Source: Pithys albifrons albifrons (taxonomy: Eukaryota; Chordata; Aves; Passeriformes; Thamnophilidae). Taken from it: 64,000 bases of DNA. A program made the translations under genes and the position numbers. Below the pieces are notes generated by a model. It was given only the letters and a program-made list of their open reading frames with translations, did no database searches and had not been told where the DNA came from. Position 1 is the stretch's first letter. Each line of letters starts with the position of its first letter. Below, one piece after another: positions 39,401 through 52,988 of this stretch. The DNA is taken from the NCBI RefSeq assembly GCF_047495875.1, contig NC_092462.1, positions 36,981,523-37,045,522 of the forward strand. Reading direction: 5' to 3'.

Positions 39401-42400
39401 TTGCCCAAGTAAAAAAACCAAAACAGTAGGTTGTGAGTAGAACTGGAGCCAGCTTCTAGCAACATAATCGGTGGTACCTGTAGAATGGCTCTAAAATGCA
39501 AGAGTGTGTTTAGTTTGTGGAAAATTCTTCAGTGGGTGCTTGAGGTTTGATAAGAAACAATGTCATGAGCAGAAAAAAAAAAGACACATGGTGCATCAAA
39601 GGAACTATAGTGAATTTGGAAGGGAGGGCGCTCTCCAAAAATGTGGGCCATTGATGCAGATATTTGCAATGTGTAATACACAGAGCTGCGTGTTACCTCA
39701 GAGACGTGATGGCTTTGGGGCAGAGTGTGGTTTAATCATGGCTACACACAGTAGCCCCATGTTTATGAACTCTGCTGAGAGGACTCTACAAGCATGTCTG
39801 CTTTTCTGTTTGTGTACGGTTGTAATCCTTTGGACTCCAGCTGGCTCATTGTCAAACCAGCACAGATGCCTTCTTATCTTGCTTTCCAGCAGTAGCATTG
39901 TGCTTAAATCATCTACTCTGTAGACATGCCTTGTGACATTGACAGGAAAAACCTTATCTATTCTTGCTTAGGTAACCACTGAGAATGGCAAGACAGATGT
40001 GCACATTGTTTGTTTTGCAATCTCTTTTTTTCTCTCCTAACTATTCTGGTTTTATTGAAGTGTAAATAATAATTTGTTTTGTGTTGCCCACAAGCTTTTG
40101 GGAAGAAGACTCACAAATACTTAGATCTAGTTAAATATGTTTTTATCTATTTCAGACTTGTTAAAGGTGTGAGAGAATTGCATGGTTAGATCTATGACTG
40201 ACAGATAGTACCAGTCAAAATAATGTTGTTCAGGTTTTCCTATTAGAAAGCTCAACTGGCAAAGTGTACTTATAGACAAGAAACAAGGTCAAGTACAGCA
40301 TCTGCCATGCAGTTTTGGAAAGCACATCAGTACTTCCTCCGGGATGTTGGACTTGCTTGTCAGTTTAAAAGACAAAGGGAAAAAATTACACTATGTTTTA
40401 CTGTAGTAATTAAAGATAATGAAAAGATACAGATAGTCAAACTTCTTACCAAGTATGGCAGTAAGCAAATCATTCAAAACTTCAGGCTTCTTTCCAAATT
40501 AAGCTTGTTATATTATCTTGCTTTATAAGTTAAAACCAGGAGGGATCCTTCCTTTGATTTTCAGCATTTCATTTGCTTTGCAATCATAGTAAACATGACA
40601 TATCTGGCTGAATATCCATAAAGATAAATGGAGGAACATGATGTCAGCATTTTCAGCCTTATTTATTCCCAGGAATGTCACAGGGATTAGAGAACTAAGT
40701 AAATCTATGCTCTTAAAAGTAAACATTTCAGAGCCTGTAGGGAAATAATAATTTTTTCTTCAACTGCTTTCTCTTCTTGCTAGTCCTCCACAATGGACTC
40801 AATGATTACTTCTTCATCTCAGCCACCTATTCATTGCCTTCTTTATATCATTCAAAATCCCAGGGGTGACTTGGGAAGGCTAGATTCAGAGTTGCTCAAG
40901 ATTCACCCTTGAAGATGTAAGAAAAGAAATAGAAAAGGTAGCCACGAGCCAAAAGGTTTTATACTCTGAAGGAATCACTTTCTTATCCATGACTTGTTTT
41001 TCTTTCTCTTTCAAACAGAGGAAATCCATAACCTCGAAATACGTCTTTAGCTAACTTGTGCAATGCAACAGGTCCAGACAATTGAACATCTCTAAAAGTC
41101 TTCAGTCTGTGCTCCAGGAAAGCACTCAAAAACAGAGACCAGCTTCAGCCAAGATATTTAACCTTTAAATAACTTCTTAATTTTTTATACAGATAAAAGG
41201 AAATAGAATATTTATGACAATATGAGGTAACTAATATGAGAAAGTCTTAAGATTTTTCATTACCTTTGCTAATCCTATTGGAATTACACAAAAAATTAAT
41301 TTTCAGAAAAGAGCATTAAGGACAATTTCCATGTGGAAGGGGTCTAAGGATTTTCTGGTGCTTGATATCCTGGAATCTCAAGTGTTTCCTTCACAGAAGG
41401 AAAATATTTGGATGAATGGGCAAGTGAGTTGGAGAGTCTTCTACTTAACTCAAGCCACTTGAAAATGAACAGCAAAAAGACCAGTTTTTGCAGATTGACT
41501 ATGAAATATTAAACATCAGCAAAACTGACTCAGAAAGTACTTCCATTCTTAGCTGTCTTTTTGGTGTTTTTTTTTTTTTCTTTTACTTTTACTTTCCTCT
41601 CTCTATATAAAGTTTTTATGAAGAGGAATGAAGGGACAGACTTGAAGACAGATTTGCCTGGTGATACAGCAATCAAGTTATATCTTTATCAAAATGACAT
41701 CCAGCAGAATGCACTGAAGGTCAGCTAACAATATGGGGAAAATATTTCAATACTTCACAGATATAATGTGCTGAATTGCAGAGAAAATAGTCAAGGACTG
41801 GTTGTTGCAGAAGCAGAGTGAATACTTCTGATGAACTTGTCAGCCAAAAACTCCCAATAATTTTCTTTTTTTCACCTGGAAGTGTTAAAGAAAACACACA
41901 TTCTTTTGTAAGACTGAGACTAGCTCTGATATCGACTTTTTATGATTTATTTTTTATTTTACTCTAGTCTGGACATGCTAACCAATTCTAAAATTTCAAA
42001 CTGATTTTGCAATTGAGTAATGGAGAATGTTAATTTTTTTTTTATTGGCCAAAAATCTCTCAGTACAGGAAAAGTATTTTCAGTCCCACCCTACTCATAG
42101 TGCTTTTCGATCGCTCCTGGAGATGTTATTTGGATGAAAGCTCCTGTCAGACTCTATAAAATGACAGACAAGGCCAAATTGGCATGCATTAAGGGAAATG
42201 ACAGGAGAAAAATTTAATCATGCCTGTACCAATAGATTCAAGTTATTTCGGCGATCACACTGCCATCCTGTGTGTGTCAGTAAGGCTTCACTTTCATCCC
42301 TGTAGAAAAACCTATGAGGCAACAAGGCAATTGGCCTTGATTGCATGCTGAGAGAGGCCAAACAGAAAAGTAAAGCTTTCTTGGCACTGATAGGATGGCT

Positions 42401-45300
42401 GTTGCAACTTTTTTTGTCTGATACATTTTTTATTCTTTCCTTCCCTGACTAATGCTCCTCATCTTCTATTGTCAATTCAGTTACCATATCTATTTGCCAC
42501 TCATTCTTAATAGTATTAAGATTTTTCAGTATGGTTAGAGCCATGGAAGTGTCTGATGTGCTTGTGGATCACAGTGCTACCCTTCAAAGAGTCCAGGGCT
42601 GCTATTAAAAATATATTTGGCAGATATTATGTGAAAAGCTATATGGAATTATAAAAAAATTCTTTTCCCAAGGTACAGCAAAAAAACTACTCCCAATTCT
42701 TTTCACATGACATAAAAATATGTGATGTTCTCTAACAGAGCAAGCTCAGGTTTTAAGGCAGAACCAGGTATCAAAGGTGACAATCCCTAAAATTTCTTTG
42801 TATTAAACAGCAGCATGTGTGACTCATTATTGCTGACAGCCTGGACTGTAGCAGGCTTATATAAACACAAGATTCAGTATATAAACACCATTAATGCTCA
42901 ATAGTACTAGACTATTAAAAATCTTAGTTGATGTCTCATTTCTGATGTGGATTTTCAACAGAACTTGGTAATTTTGGATCATGTATCACAGCAAAATTCA
43001 AAATCAAAGGGATTTGTCTGAGTTAGATTCTGTCACTTTGACAGTTACCAATTTCCCAGTCCCATAGAGTCAGTGTAAGTGTTAACAAGTACTTAAATGA
43101 AGTTTAGGTTTCACTCATGGGTCTTTTTCTTTCATTAACCTTAATGGGCGGTGAATCAGAGCTATTGAACAACGGCAATGAGAAATCAATTACTTATTGT
43201 AATAAGGTATTGTGTGTAAGAGACACAGAGGCAGATCCTACACTTTGACTTTATGCTTTCCTACATCTTTCAGGTTTATTTTTCATTTATAAACCCACAG
43301 ACTGAGTAACTTCTGAGGATTCACAAAAGCACAGACCAGACTCAGATAACAGTCACTTTAAAGTGATAGCCAGATCTACCTAACATTATCATATTCCATG
43401 AATTAGCTAATATAATATAACTTAGTAGGTGGTAAATGGGCTAATAAAATATGTAATATATTTCTATGTTGGAGTCCAAAACAAGTGTTAAAATAACACT
43501 TACTGTTATGTTTGTAGTAATTTGTATAAGCTGCCTGGCAGGAGGTGAGTGTGCTGCACAATTACCAAAATTACAAGAGAAAAAACCCTCATTCTTTGTA
43601 TCTGGGATGAAAGGAAATGTGTAAATTTATCCTGAAAAATGTGCCTTATGAAAAACACACTAAGCAAAGAGGTCAGCATTGAATATTAAAATTTAAATCC
43701 CAAGAACTAAAACCAACACTGCCCGCTGACTGAACAAGGACTGAAGTGATTGATTTTACTAGCCAAAAAATAAAATAGAAGTGCAACATTGTATGGTCTG
43801 AAAAAGTCATAAAATTACTTACCTAATGTTGATTTGGGTAATTTTTTGCTGATTCCACAGAAATGTAAAACAAATTAAAACTGAAAGTGAATACTAACTG
43901 GAAAATCTGAAACAGCAGTATACCCTATGCCTACAAATTGTGCAGGAATTGCTTTGAAATATGCTAAAAGTCATCTGATGAGATGATCATGCTGGGCTTC
44001 ATTTAGCACATTCACTTTAATGGGATTTTTCTGAGCAGCAAATGCAGGATATAACCCCAGATTGGCAGAACCATTCAGCTCCAAGCACATAGCTTGTCAG
44101 ACAGACCTAAGAACAGACAAGTGTTCTCCAAATTTTTGCCAGTATAACAACTGGAAATATGCTCAATTTCTTTGAATGAATTTTTTAATGTTCTATTGAG
44201 GAATAAATATTGATTATTGGGATGTTTTTGTAATTGCAAGTCAAAAGTACACAAAAACTCAGAAGCCATTTAATAAAGAGTGTCCTCTCAGAAACTGGAT
44301 GATTTGGGAATATTGAACTGGAATATTTGAATTATTTTTAGCTGCAAGGTTCAGGTTGAGATTGATTTTGAGATAGCCATAGCATAGAACAATGTAAGGA
44401 TATTCTACTAATGAATGTGAAGACATAATGGTATTGAGATCCTAATTAGAGTTGTAAATGTTGCTACAAAAAGAATTCCTTTCACAAGTGAAGACCTCTG
44501 ATTAATAGAAAAGTGTTTTCAATAAAAGAACATAGTAAAAACATTGGTTAGCTTTTATTTGACTCATCATTCAGTATAATAAATTTTGGCTATTTTTTAT
44601 GGCTAAGATGACAAGCCCCTTTTAAGACACATTGTAAATGCTGTGTATCTTTATATAACCTTCATGTAATAATTTCTTAATACTCTAGTAGATGAAGAAT
44701 TACATGATTTATGAAAAATATATTGAGGTCATTTGATAATGAAACTGGTCATTAATATAAGAATATTGATAACAACTGGAGAAAGTAATTGCCTGGCAGC
44801 TTCTAGGTAAATTTCTTCCAAGCACAGCAGAGCCAGAGCACTCTTTCCAGATGATGTTACCACTGTTTCAGAAGTTGAGAGGATTTGTATCAGAATCCAA
44901 TAGTTTGTTTCTTGAAGAGAAAAATAAACTTTTATTAAAGCAAAATAAAATGTGACAACTTACACAGAATATTAAATGATTAAAAGAAAAAAATATAGCT
45001 ACTATTTAAAAGATATCTCGAATTTTGAGGAAAAAAATTTAAACGCTCCAAAAGACTAATTTTGAAAAAGCTGACATGGATTACTGAAGTTGTAGTATAG
45101 TACAGAAACCAATTCCCATGAAATACCAAGTTGTTCCATGATCACATGTACTCAGAGTGGATACATAAGCTAAGATTTGGTGGAAAGAAGGGAATAGGAC
45201 AATTTAGTTCAGCTTCAGGATGTGGGGGGTGACAGTGAGTGATCCCTCAAGGAAAGCTGTTTGGAGTGCAACCTTAAAGAGAACAGAGCTACCTTCAGCC
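36452..45300. other. Noncoding stretch of nearly 9 kb
   Basis: No gene, RNA or transposon recognised. The 139-codon frame at 39,504-39,923 has no known domain and no splice context that supports it. The block at about 42,060-42,400 has a balanced, non-repetitive composition that looks constrained by eye, but this cannot be judged from one sequence. Confidence 0.5.
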
Positions 45301-45633
45301 TGTGTGGTGGCTTGTGATAAATGAAAGGCTGTGGTGTATGCAAGGTGAATTGGTTAACCAATTATGTGGTAGCATGTTGGATGTGAGAGTGCATTAAAGG
45401 TGTGGATATCACTGCGTGAGAGTTAGATCTACTAGGATGTGAGGTGATGTAATAGGAACTTCTAGGAACTATCTACTTCTACTATGAGCTATGAGAACTG
45501 TCTGTTAATCTATCTTGAATAAACTCTCAAAGTTGTGAGCCTTCGGATCAAGCCTTCTGATGTCTGCTGTGCCTGAGATCTTCTGACTGTCAGTCCACAG
45601 CCCAGCTCGGCATAAGGGGCACCCCCTATATCA
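45301..45633 (+). mobile_element. LTR of an old retroelement (likely 5' LTR)
   Basis: A block of about 330 bp bounded by TGTGTGG and TATATCA, with an AATAAA signal near 45,521 (TTGAATAAACTCTC) and a short U5-like segment after it. The order fits an LTR on the plus strand. It is followed within 400-600 bp by two gag-like coding remnants in the same orientation, which supports the call. I see no second LTR in the window and no convincing primer-binding site, so the element is decayed or truncated. Confidence 0.5.
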
Positions 45634-45990
45634 GGACTCTTGCTATTCAATGATTTGCTTGTTCTGAGGCAACTTATTTGCCTTTTCTAGTAACTTAACT
45701 ATTATCTTCATTTTTTCAGAAATTATTTTGAGGTTAGAACTCCCAGACTTGTTGTAAGATATTTAGGGTATCTGGTTTTCATATGGCAGGGTTAACCAAC
45801 ATAAAGGATGTTTACCTGTTTATTACTTGCTTTAGCTATCTTTAGTAATCATTTATATGGGAGTCAAGACAGACAGGTCCAGCTCCCCCTTGGGCAGACA
45901 CTCCTGTGTGTTTTAAAAGTCTGAAAGGACCCTGTAATTCTTTTTTCCCTGTTACCTACCTTGTTTTAAATTTCACTTTTTAGTATATTA

Positions 45991-46161
45991 ATGGTAGTAA
46001 TGCTAATGTCGATCATTATTGCTATCTTACTTGTCCCAATCATGATAGCCCTAGGTTGGGCAATAAATATAGTGAAGCTACCATTGGTAATTGCTTCCAC
46101 AGAGACGGTGAAGAAGAGTTTAACCCTGCCTTTTCTCAAAATTGCTAGTAGCTACTTTTAA
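45991..46161 (+). pseudogene. Small hydrophobic ORF, retroelement leader or gag start
   Basis: A 56-codon frame from ATG at 45,991 to TAA at 46,159-46,161. Its N-terminal half is strongly hydrophobic (SIIIAILLVPIMIALGW) and would form one membrane segment, followed by a basic stretch with VKK. It lies about 360 bp after the LTR-like block, where gag would begin. The younger provirus at 61.5 kb also starts its gag frame with a membrane segment near the N terminus. Family unknown; it may be a truncated N-terminal part of the protein remnant that follows. Confidence 0.35.
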
Positions 46162-46224
46162 GATAAAATTGTTTGTTGTTTAGCAACAGATATATAGTAA
46201 GCACAATTTAAGGAAGCTTTTTGA

Positions 46225-46440
46225 AGAAAGAAAATCCTTACTAGGGCTTTACACATTAAGAAAAATCCAGAGCCCTTTACCTTAAAAGAATGGACAGAAC
46301 ACCTATTAAGTGAGGAGGAAGTCACTCAATTGAAAGGATGGATAGTAATTTCTGACATCGAGTTAAAAGGAATGGTTCTTTCTTGTTTCAGTCCACTAAA
46401 ATTGCCCTGGAAAAAGCACTTTGAAGCATTATTTAGGTAA
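46225..46440 (+). pseudogene. Gag-like remnant of an old retroelement
   Basis: A 71-codon block open to TAA at 46,438-46,440, with protein-like composition and amphipathic spacing: PEPFTLKEWTEHLLSEEE, then LKGWIVISD, then LKLPWKKHFEALF. The Trp-rich helical pattern suggests the capsid or matrix part of a Gag, and its place after an LTR agrees. There is no start codon, and the frame is separated from the hydrophobic ORF upstream by stops, so it is a fossil. I cannot assign the retroviral class from this piece alone. Confidence 0.4.
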
Positions 46441-49400
46441 TAACCCTGCACTAGCAGAGAATGAATAGCAGAAAATAGACAAAAGGATAGAAAAGGTCTT
46501 ATGAGTTTCTAATTAAATGGCAAGGAAATATAGTGGTAAAAAAATTTACCATCTACTTATTGACATAGCTAGATCAATGTTTGATTAGCTCAGAGATGGT
46601 AATTGAATTAAAGCTTGGAAGTGCAATGGATAAAGCATTGATTTTTCCTGTTGACTAATCAAGAAGCAACAATTTAGATGCTGAGAAAAAAACTTTGCCA
46701 GAAAATATAATTGCTACTAAAACACACGTTGTAAGGGAATGACAAAATCAATACATGACTGAAACCATGCAAGTCTGGGTACCTCTAATTACTCAGGATT
46801 ATACAGTCTAAATTCTGTTTTGGCTTTATACTACCTATAACCTCATTGATTTCGCAGGAGATTGGGTCCATTACCTACAGAACACTCTACTCCTTTTTGT
46901 TTTCCTTTGTCACCATGGGTCTTCACCCATTGAAATCAATAACAGATCTCACATTAAATCTAAATAATGCATGGTCATGAGATATTGATACTGAGTATCA
47001 ATAAGAGACATAAAATGGGAGAAATAATATCTCCATTGATAATAATGGCAGCCGTAATGATGAGGCTGTTTCTTTGCAATGTTAGTTGCCTGGTTTCAAT
47101 CCAATTTACAAAAAAACCAATTTACATGCAGAGGCCTATGATAAGGATCAGGACTTAAATAATCCAGGAAAACAAATCTGTGTATTTTTAATTTCAGCTA
47201 TATGAATAAAGTAAGTAGGAGGCAATTGATGATTCATTCAAGTGTAAAACTAAGGATGTGTTTAAAGATTATTTACTTGATCAGTTGAAGCATACAGAAT
47301 ATGTAACTATGCAAGTATTTTCTATAAATGTCCTTCTGAAGCTTTATTTTTTTCTCCAAGTGACTGTAAATTTTCAAATATGTATACATTTTTGAGGTGC
47401 AGCCTACCATTTGTGCTTTTCTGAACACATAGTTTTTTGAACAAATGCATCATATTTTAATTTTCTTCCTTTTACTGTTCCACAGAGTTCTCCCATTGCT
47501 ATGTGATGAGAGTCAGACAGTGCTTACAACGTGGTTTCTTTGTCCCCATATGCCTTTCAAAATCTGTCCAATATTAGGATTTTGCATTGCTCCCTATATG
47601 GCCGTTTGGGTTACTCTGTGCAATTGTCAAACTTAGTAGTTGAGTGACATTTAGAGATGAATACTTTTAATGTTTCCACATAGTGTACTTCACTTCCCTA
47701 CTGGAACTATAAAGACATTCCTTTATTATGCTTTAACCTATAATCATTGCCAAAAAGGGCTGCATTTAAACTAAAGTACTATCAAAATCCAAAACTTCAG
47801 ATGTATTTTGCTGAGGCCTCAGTGTTTGAATGAAAATCTGCCTGCCCGTCTATTATGCCAGATGTCCCATTAGGGATATGATAGTTCTTTTCAGTCTCAG
47901 TGATTAATATACTGTGACATCTATAGATAGATGGGAGTCGAAGCTGATTCTGTGTTACAGGATACTATCTGGTTATTTAGGATATGCATCTATCTCTCCA
48001 TATACATAAGCACACAAATTTTACATATGCAGATGTAAATGGAGTTCTATCAATTTAGCAAACTTTTATTATACATAGAAATATTTAAAATCTGTCTTGT
48101 TTTTTAACATAGTAATTTTCCTCTAGACATTATTCTGCTTCCTCTCCCTAAGATTCTGAATAGCATCTACCTTACTCACGTACCTTCTACATTACACTGA
48201 AATAGAACCATTGCCTGCTGGAAGTCTCCACTTCAGGAATAAGGACTTACAAGCATGAAGGCAAATATTTTTTCCCATATCAGAATAAATTAACATTTCT
48301 GTCATGTCCATGAAAAATAATACTCTGGTTACTTATAGAAAATGTGTTCTTTTGGAAGATTAAGCAAAATCTTAGTCAATTACATTAAATTAGTGTGATC
48401 ACAAGTATTGTTTGATTGGAAAAGGAGCAGGTCTCCAAGCAATGATTTCACATACCTGACATCATAGCAGAAAGTAAGGTGGTTAATTGAAAACTCCTGA
48501 TATCACTCTTGATATTGAGTCTCTTGTCCTTTGATCTAAACACAGGTACCTAATTTTTGTCCCCCACCTTTAAACATTATCCTGCCTGGGGATTGATATG
48601 AGATCCTGCCTGTTAGTGATAATTAGTGTATATAATGTTGTGAATGAAGCTTTATTAACTAAAATAAATTTAGACCCTGATGTATATTGTGCACTTTTAG
48701 CTTCATTCCAGTATTTCATTTATATTTCTTGGTTTAGCCACCTAATAAGCCACAGAGTTTAAGGATGTCTCTATAATAGTCCCCAAACCTCTTTTTAGGT
48801 CAATGCCCTGATGTTCATTTTCCATTTAGCAGCTATACTCTCTCTCTCTTTTTTGATGCAAACTCATTAGTCTGCATTTATCTACATTTGTCATCAATGA
48901 GCCAGGTGCATTTTTTTTTTACATCATTATATACTGTGTTGCTTTTCTTCATTTGCTGTTCTTTCCAAGTACAGCTGATAGAGTATTAGTAATTAATCCA
49001 CAAACTCACCAACTCACTATATTATTTCTTGGCAGATAGATTAGGTCTGCATAGACTGAAAATCCAAGATTAAATGAAATATGATCATTACCAAAAAATG
49101 GTAACTACGCAAGTAAAACCGACTCTCAGAAACTTGTTCTGAGCCTGACCACTGCGTTAGCCTTGTGTAAGCCCTTCGCTACAAGCTGAATGTTGGGTTC
49201 TTTTATGCTTATATATTGAAAAACATCGATGCTTTCTTTAAAAAAAAAGAAATCTTCTAACAGCCTTGAATATTATGAACTCTTTTCTGTTTCTTTGTTC
49301 ACATAAAATCCCCTCTGATTCTGTTATGCACATTTTTGCTTGCGTATTGCAATTGCATAAATAATTTCTTAGGGACAAAGCTGAAGTATAATTTTAAGAA

Positions 49401-52400
49401 CTTAATTTTAATATTTATAATACATTTAATCTAGAAGGTAGTTAGTTCAAGGATCTTGATAAACTGATATTGATTTGTTTAACTGCCCTAAGCAAAATGG
49501 ACAGTATGATTTCTCTTATGGCTGATTTGTAAATGCTCTGGCTCTGCTACCTTTATTTTTAAATGGTTGACAGAATGTTTGAGGGAAACAGAGGGTGAAG
49601 TATCTTTTCATAATCACGTCATTAAATTTGTTTTATTTTGATGTTATGTTTGGATCTATGGTAATTGTAAAGATCTGTACTTTTGCAGAATATAGTGATG
49701 AAATTTCAAAAAAAATTAGATTTGATAGTTCCCTTTAGAGAATATGAAAATTATTTTAGAAAAAAGTTACAACTGTGACTGGTACACAGTGAAAAATGCA
49801 GAAGCAAATGTGAAATTTATTAAAAACCCCAATCATTCATTGTTCCTCAAAACTGAATGAAATCAAAATTACTGCTGGACCATTCTCAGGAATCTGCAAA
49901 TGTACTTTTTAATTACATAGGAGTCATTCACCATCTGTCTGCCCCCATGTATAGAAATTTATCTATATGATGATTTACTGCAGTGTGCTATAAGTATCAC
50001 CATTACTTTATTGAATGAGTACTCTGTACTCTTGTAGCTCAAGTTGTTCCACATGGGAAAGAATTCCTCTACTCATGCCTCTCATTCAGGAAATCACAGA
50101 TCCAGGTACGCTCTGTGAAGTGGAATCAATACCTGAGATTACCTGTTAAAGGCTGCATGCAATTCTGAGATATAAAGAGTAAATTGCTATGACCATGGGC
50201 AGGGTCTGTAGAGAGGTTAGAAAAGGAAAACTCACGAGAGAATGTGCAAGGGTTGCAGATGCATTTTGAAAAGAAGCTTCTGCTACTATTTCTCATAATT
50301 TCAAATTTTGTTAACTCATGTAATTAAATTTTTACAGCAAATCAGCATATATCACTACAAATTCATTAGACTGCCATCTAGCGTATCTTTCCCTGTAGTC
50401 TAGCAATGGTATGCCATCCCTTTTCCCTAGTCATCCAAACAGAGAAAAGTTGAGAAAGAATTTCCTTTGAAGTCAAATCCACTATCTTGTATGCCATATG
50501 CAAGTAGCCAGTCTGGATGCATTTAGGCAAGGGCTCTTTATTCTGTGTGATAGGAATCTGTTGGAGAAAAAAAATTCCCACATGGAATAATTAATCATGG
50601 ATCAAGATCTACTAGCTACAGTAGCTTCTATTGGGGGATATATTTCCAAACTAATTAATTTTCACTAGTGGAGGTTCAATAAGAGCAGTGCAATGTTTCT
50701 GTAGGCAAAGTAAGGAAAGGAACAGTCTTTTGAAATAGACTTCTATTTGGTTGAACAAATTTTACAGTGGCATAAAATATTGTTCTAGATTTGTTAATAA
50801 TTGAATGTAGAGTTTTGAAATGTATTAAAGGTGTGGGTCATCTATATAAATATTAATTTCACTGGTAGAATGAAAAATTTTAAAATTAATGAGAAATGAG
50901 TATCTGAAGTGGGAATAAAAGAAAAGCTATTCCAGCTTCCAGTGGCATAGATGTACAGGTGGTAAGATTCAACTCTGTTGATGGGAGAGGCTGAGATAAT
51001 TCCCATTAATAATGAAGAATAATATTGATAATAGCATGAAATTCATAGATCACCTTGTCTTTGCACTCAGAGTGTCATAATTTATTACTCTCTGACATTA
51101 GGTTAATCAATGTCCACACACCACAAAAAAGGATTTTTCCGGTCTTTTCCTCTTCTGGCTTGTTTTCTGCCTCCACTAAAGGGAGAATCACCTTGGAGTT
51201 TGAATGACCTTAATTTTTTGTCTCAGCTCATATACAGAAGCATCCCTCTGTAAATGTTGAAACGGCAAGCAAACTAAAACACCTTTCTTAGTTATTTTAA
51301 GTTAAATACTCAAAGGCATAAGTGCCTAAAATATTGGAAGCAATTAGTATTCTAGAAGGAGACACCATGAACACAATGCTTCACCTTATATAAATAAAGC
51401 AGGTAATAAATATAAATGAGGAGATACAGCTGCAGCTAAGCTATGCAGAAGAGTTGTAAGAGATTAATGTATGCTAATAAATTTCCCTTGAAGTAAGGAA
51501 CCTTAGCCAAAGAAGGAAAACTTGTCCTAATGGTATTAGATAGAAAAATATGGATCGCAATTGCTGACAAAGATTCTAAAGGTGGAAACTCCCATTTGGT
51601 TTTGAGTGATTTGATCTCTAGTATTTGTTCAGCATTAATATCTAACACATGCGAGTCATCAAAATGGAAACTGGTCCCCCAAACTTTCAATATGAATTTC
51701 AATACAAGAGTACAGTCTGAAAATCCCAAGAGAAGACAGAAAAAATCCTGAAGATTCTCACTGCAAGTTCCATCCTAAGACTGGTTATCAGGAATAATCT
51801 CCCTACTGTAACAAAAGAAGCAATTAGAAGAAAAAAAGTTATCCTAGAAGCCCAGATGTAGCCTAGGCAACTTGAGAAATGCATGAGGAAACAGTCAGAA
51901 TACACACCCTGTGTTTGTGCATTTTTGCAAATACATAAAATAAAAATAAACTTATTTCCTTGAAATAAACAATCAGTTCTGATACATTTTGCATGTTACT
52001 TTACAAAACTGACAAGTACTGCAGCATTTTTAATGTTCACATAATTTAAACAAATATAAATGCAATCACCTTGAATGAGTTGAGATTTCCTCAGGTTACT
52101 CTAAGCAAATATATCCCTTCTTCTAAAAAAAGATGCAAACAAAAATGGCTTCTTGTTCAATAATAAATAAAGCAGACTGGCTAACCAATCTCTTATTTCT
52201 TTGGTTTTGTAGTTTTTTAGATTCCTAGCACAATAAATCAAATCAAAGCTTACAATATAATAAAATGTCACCTAATTTTTACCGAATTTACTTTTTCTTT
52301 ATTGGGAGAAGCAATAATTAAAAAAGATAATTATACAATTGTTTCCTGATCTTATAAAAAGGAATTCTTGTTAATTCTTCAAAATGTTTATAACTGTATG

Positions 52401-52513
52401 ATGTAACCACATCAATGAACTCTAAATATTAATGTTTTTTGTGGTTGAACAGATAGCTGCAAGTCAAATTGCCTATTTTGCAGGCACTTGCTACTGTGAT
52501 TCACTAGACTAGA
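46441..52513. other. Noncoding stretch of about 6 kb
   Basis: The first few hundred bases may be further decayed interior of the old retroelement, but no clear frame is left. Beyond about 46.8 kb I see no gene, RNA or transposon. Confidence 0.5.
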
Positions 52514-52988
52514 GTATCATAGAATCATAGAATCATAGAATCGATTGGGTTGGAAAAGACCTCAGAGATCATCGAGTCCAACCCTTGGTCCAACTCTAGT
52601 CCATTTACTAGATCATGGCACTCAGTGCCACGTCCAATCTGCATTTAAAAATCTCTAGGGATGGTGAATCCACCACCTCTCTGGGCAGACCATTCCAATG
52701 CCTGATTACTCTCTCTGGAAAGAATTTTTTTCTGATATCCAACTTAAATTTCCCCTGGCAGAGCTTAAGCCTGTGCCCCCTTGTCCTGTTGCTGAGTGCC
52801 TGGGAGAAGAGACCAACCCCCACCTGGCTAGAACTTCCCTTCAGGGAGTTGTATACAGTGATGAGGTCACCTCTGAGCCTCCTCTTCTCCAGGCTAAACA
52901 ACCCCAGCTCCCTCAACCTCTCCCCATAGGACTTGTGCTCCAGTCCCTTCACCAGCCTTGTTGCTCTTCTCTGGACTCGCTCCAGCAC
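52514..52988 (-). mobile_element. Young CR1 LINE 3' end
   Basis: A 5'-truncated CR1 of about 475 bp, with its 3' terminus at the left made of three near-perfect ATAGAATC units followed by GATTGGGTTGGAAAAGACC. The coding part is still open, and the terminus is closer to the CR1 consensus than in the other copies of the window, so this is the youngest CR1 here. The right edge is the 5' truncation point. Confidence 0.95.
52608..52988 (-). pseudogene. CR1 ORF2 C-terminal fragment, frame intact
   Basis: 126 codons of the C-terminal end of CR1 ORF2, starting with [17 protein letters not shown] and ending after [18 protein letters not shown] at a natural stop. The frame is unbroken, so the copy has had little time to decay. 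It carries no endonuclease or reverse-transcriptase motif and has no promoter of its own, so it is a dead-on-arrival fragment and not a functional gene. Confidence 0.9.

Noticed and set aside
39504..39923. 139-codon frame
   Set aside because: No recognisable domain, no conserved start context and no splice support; within chance for this much sequence.
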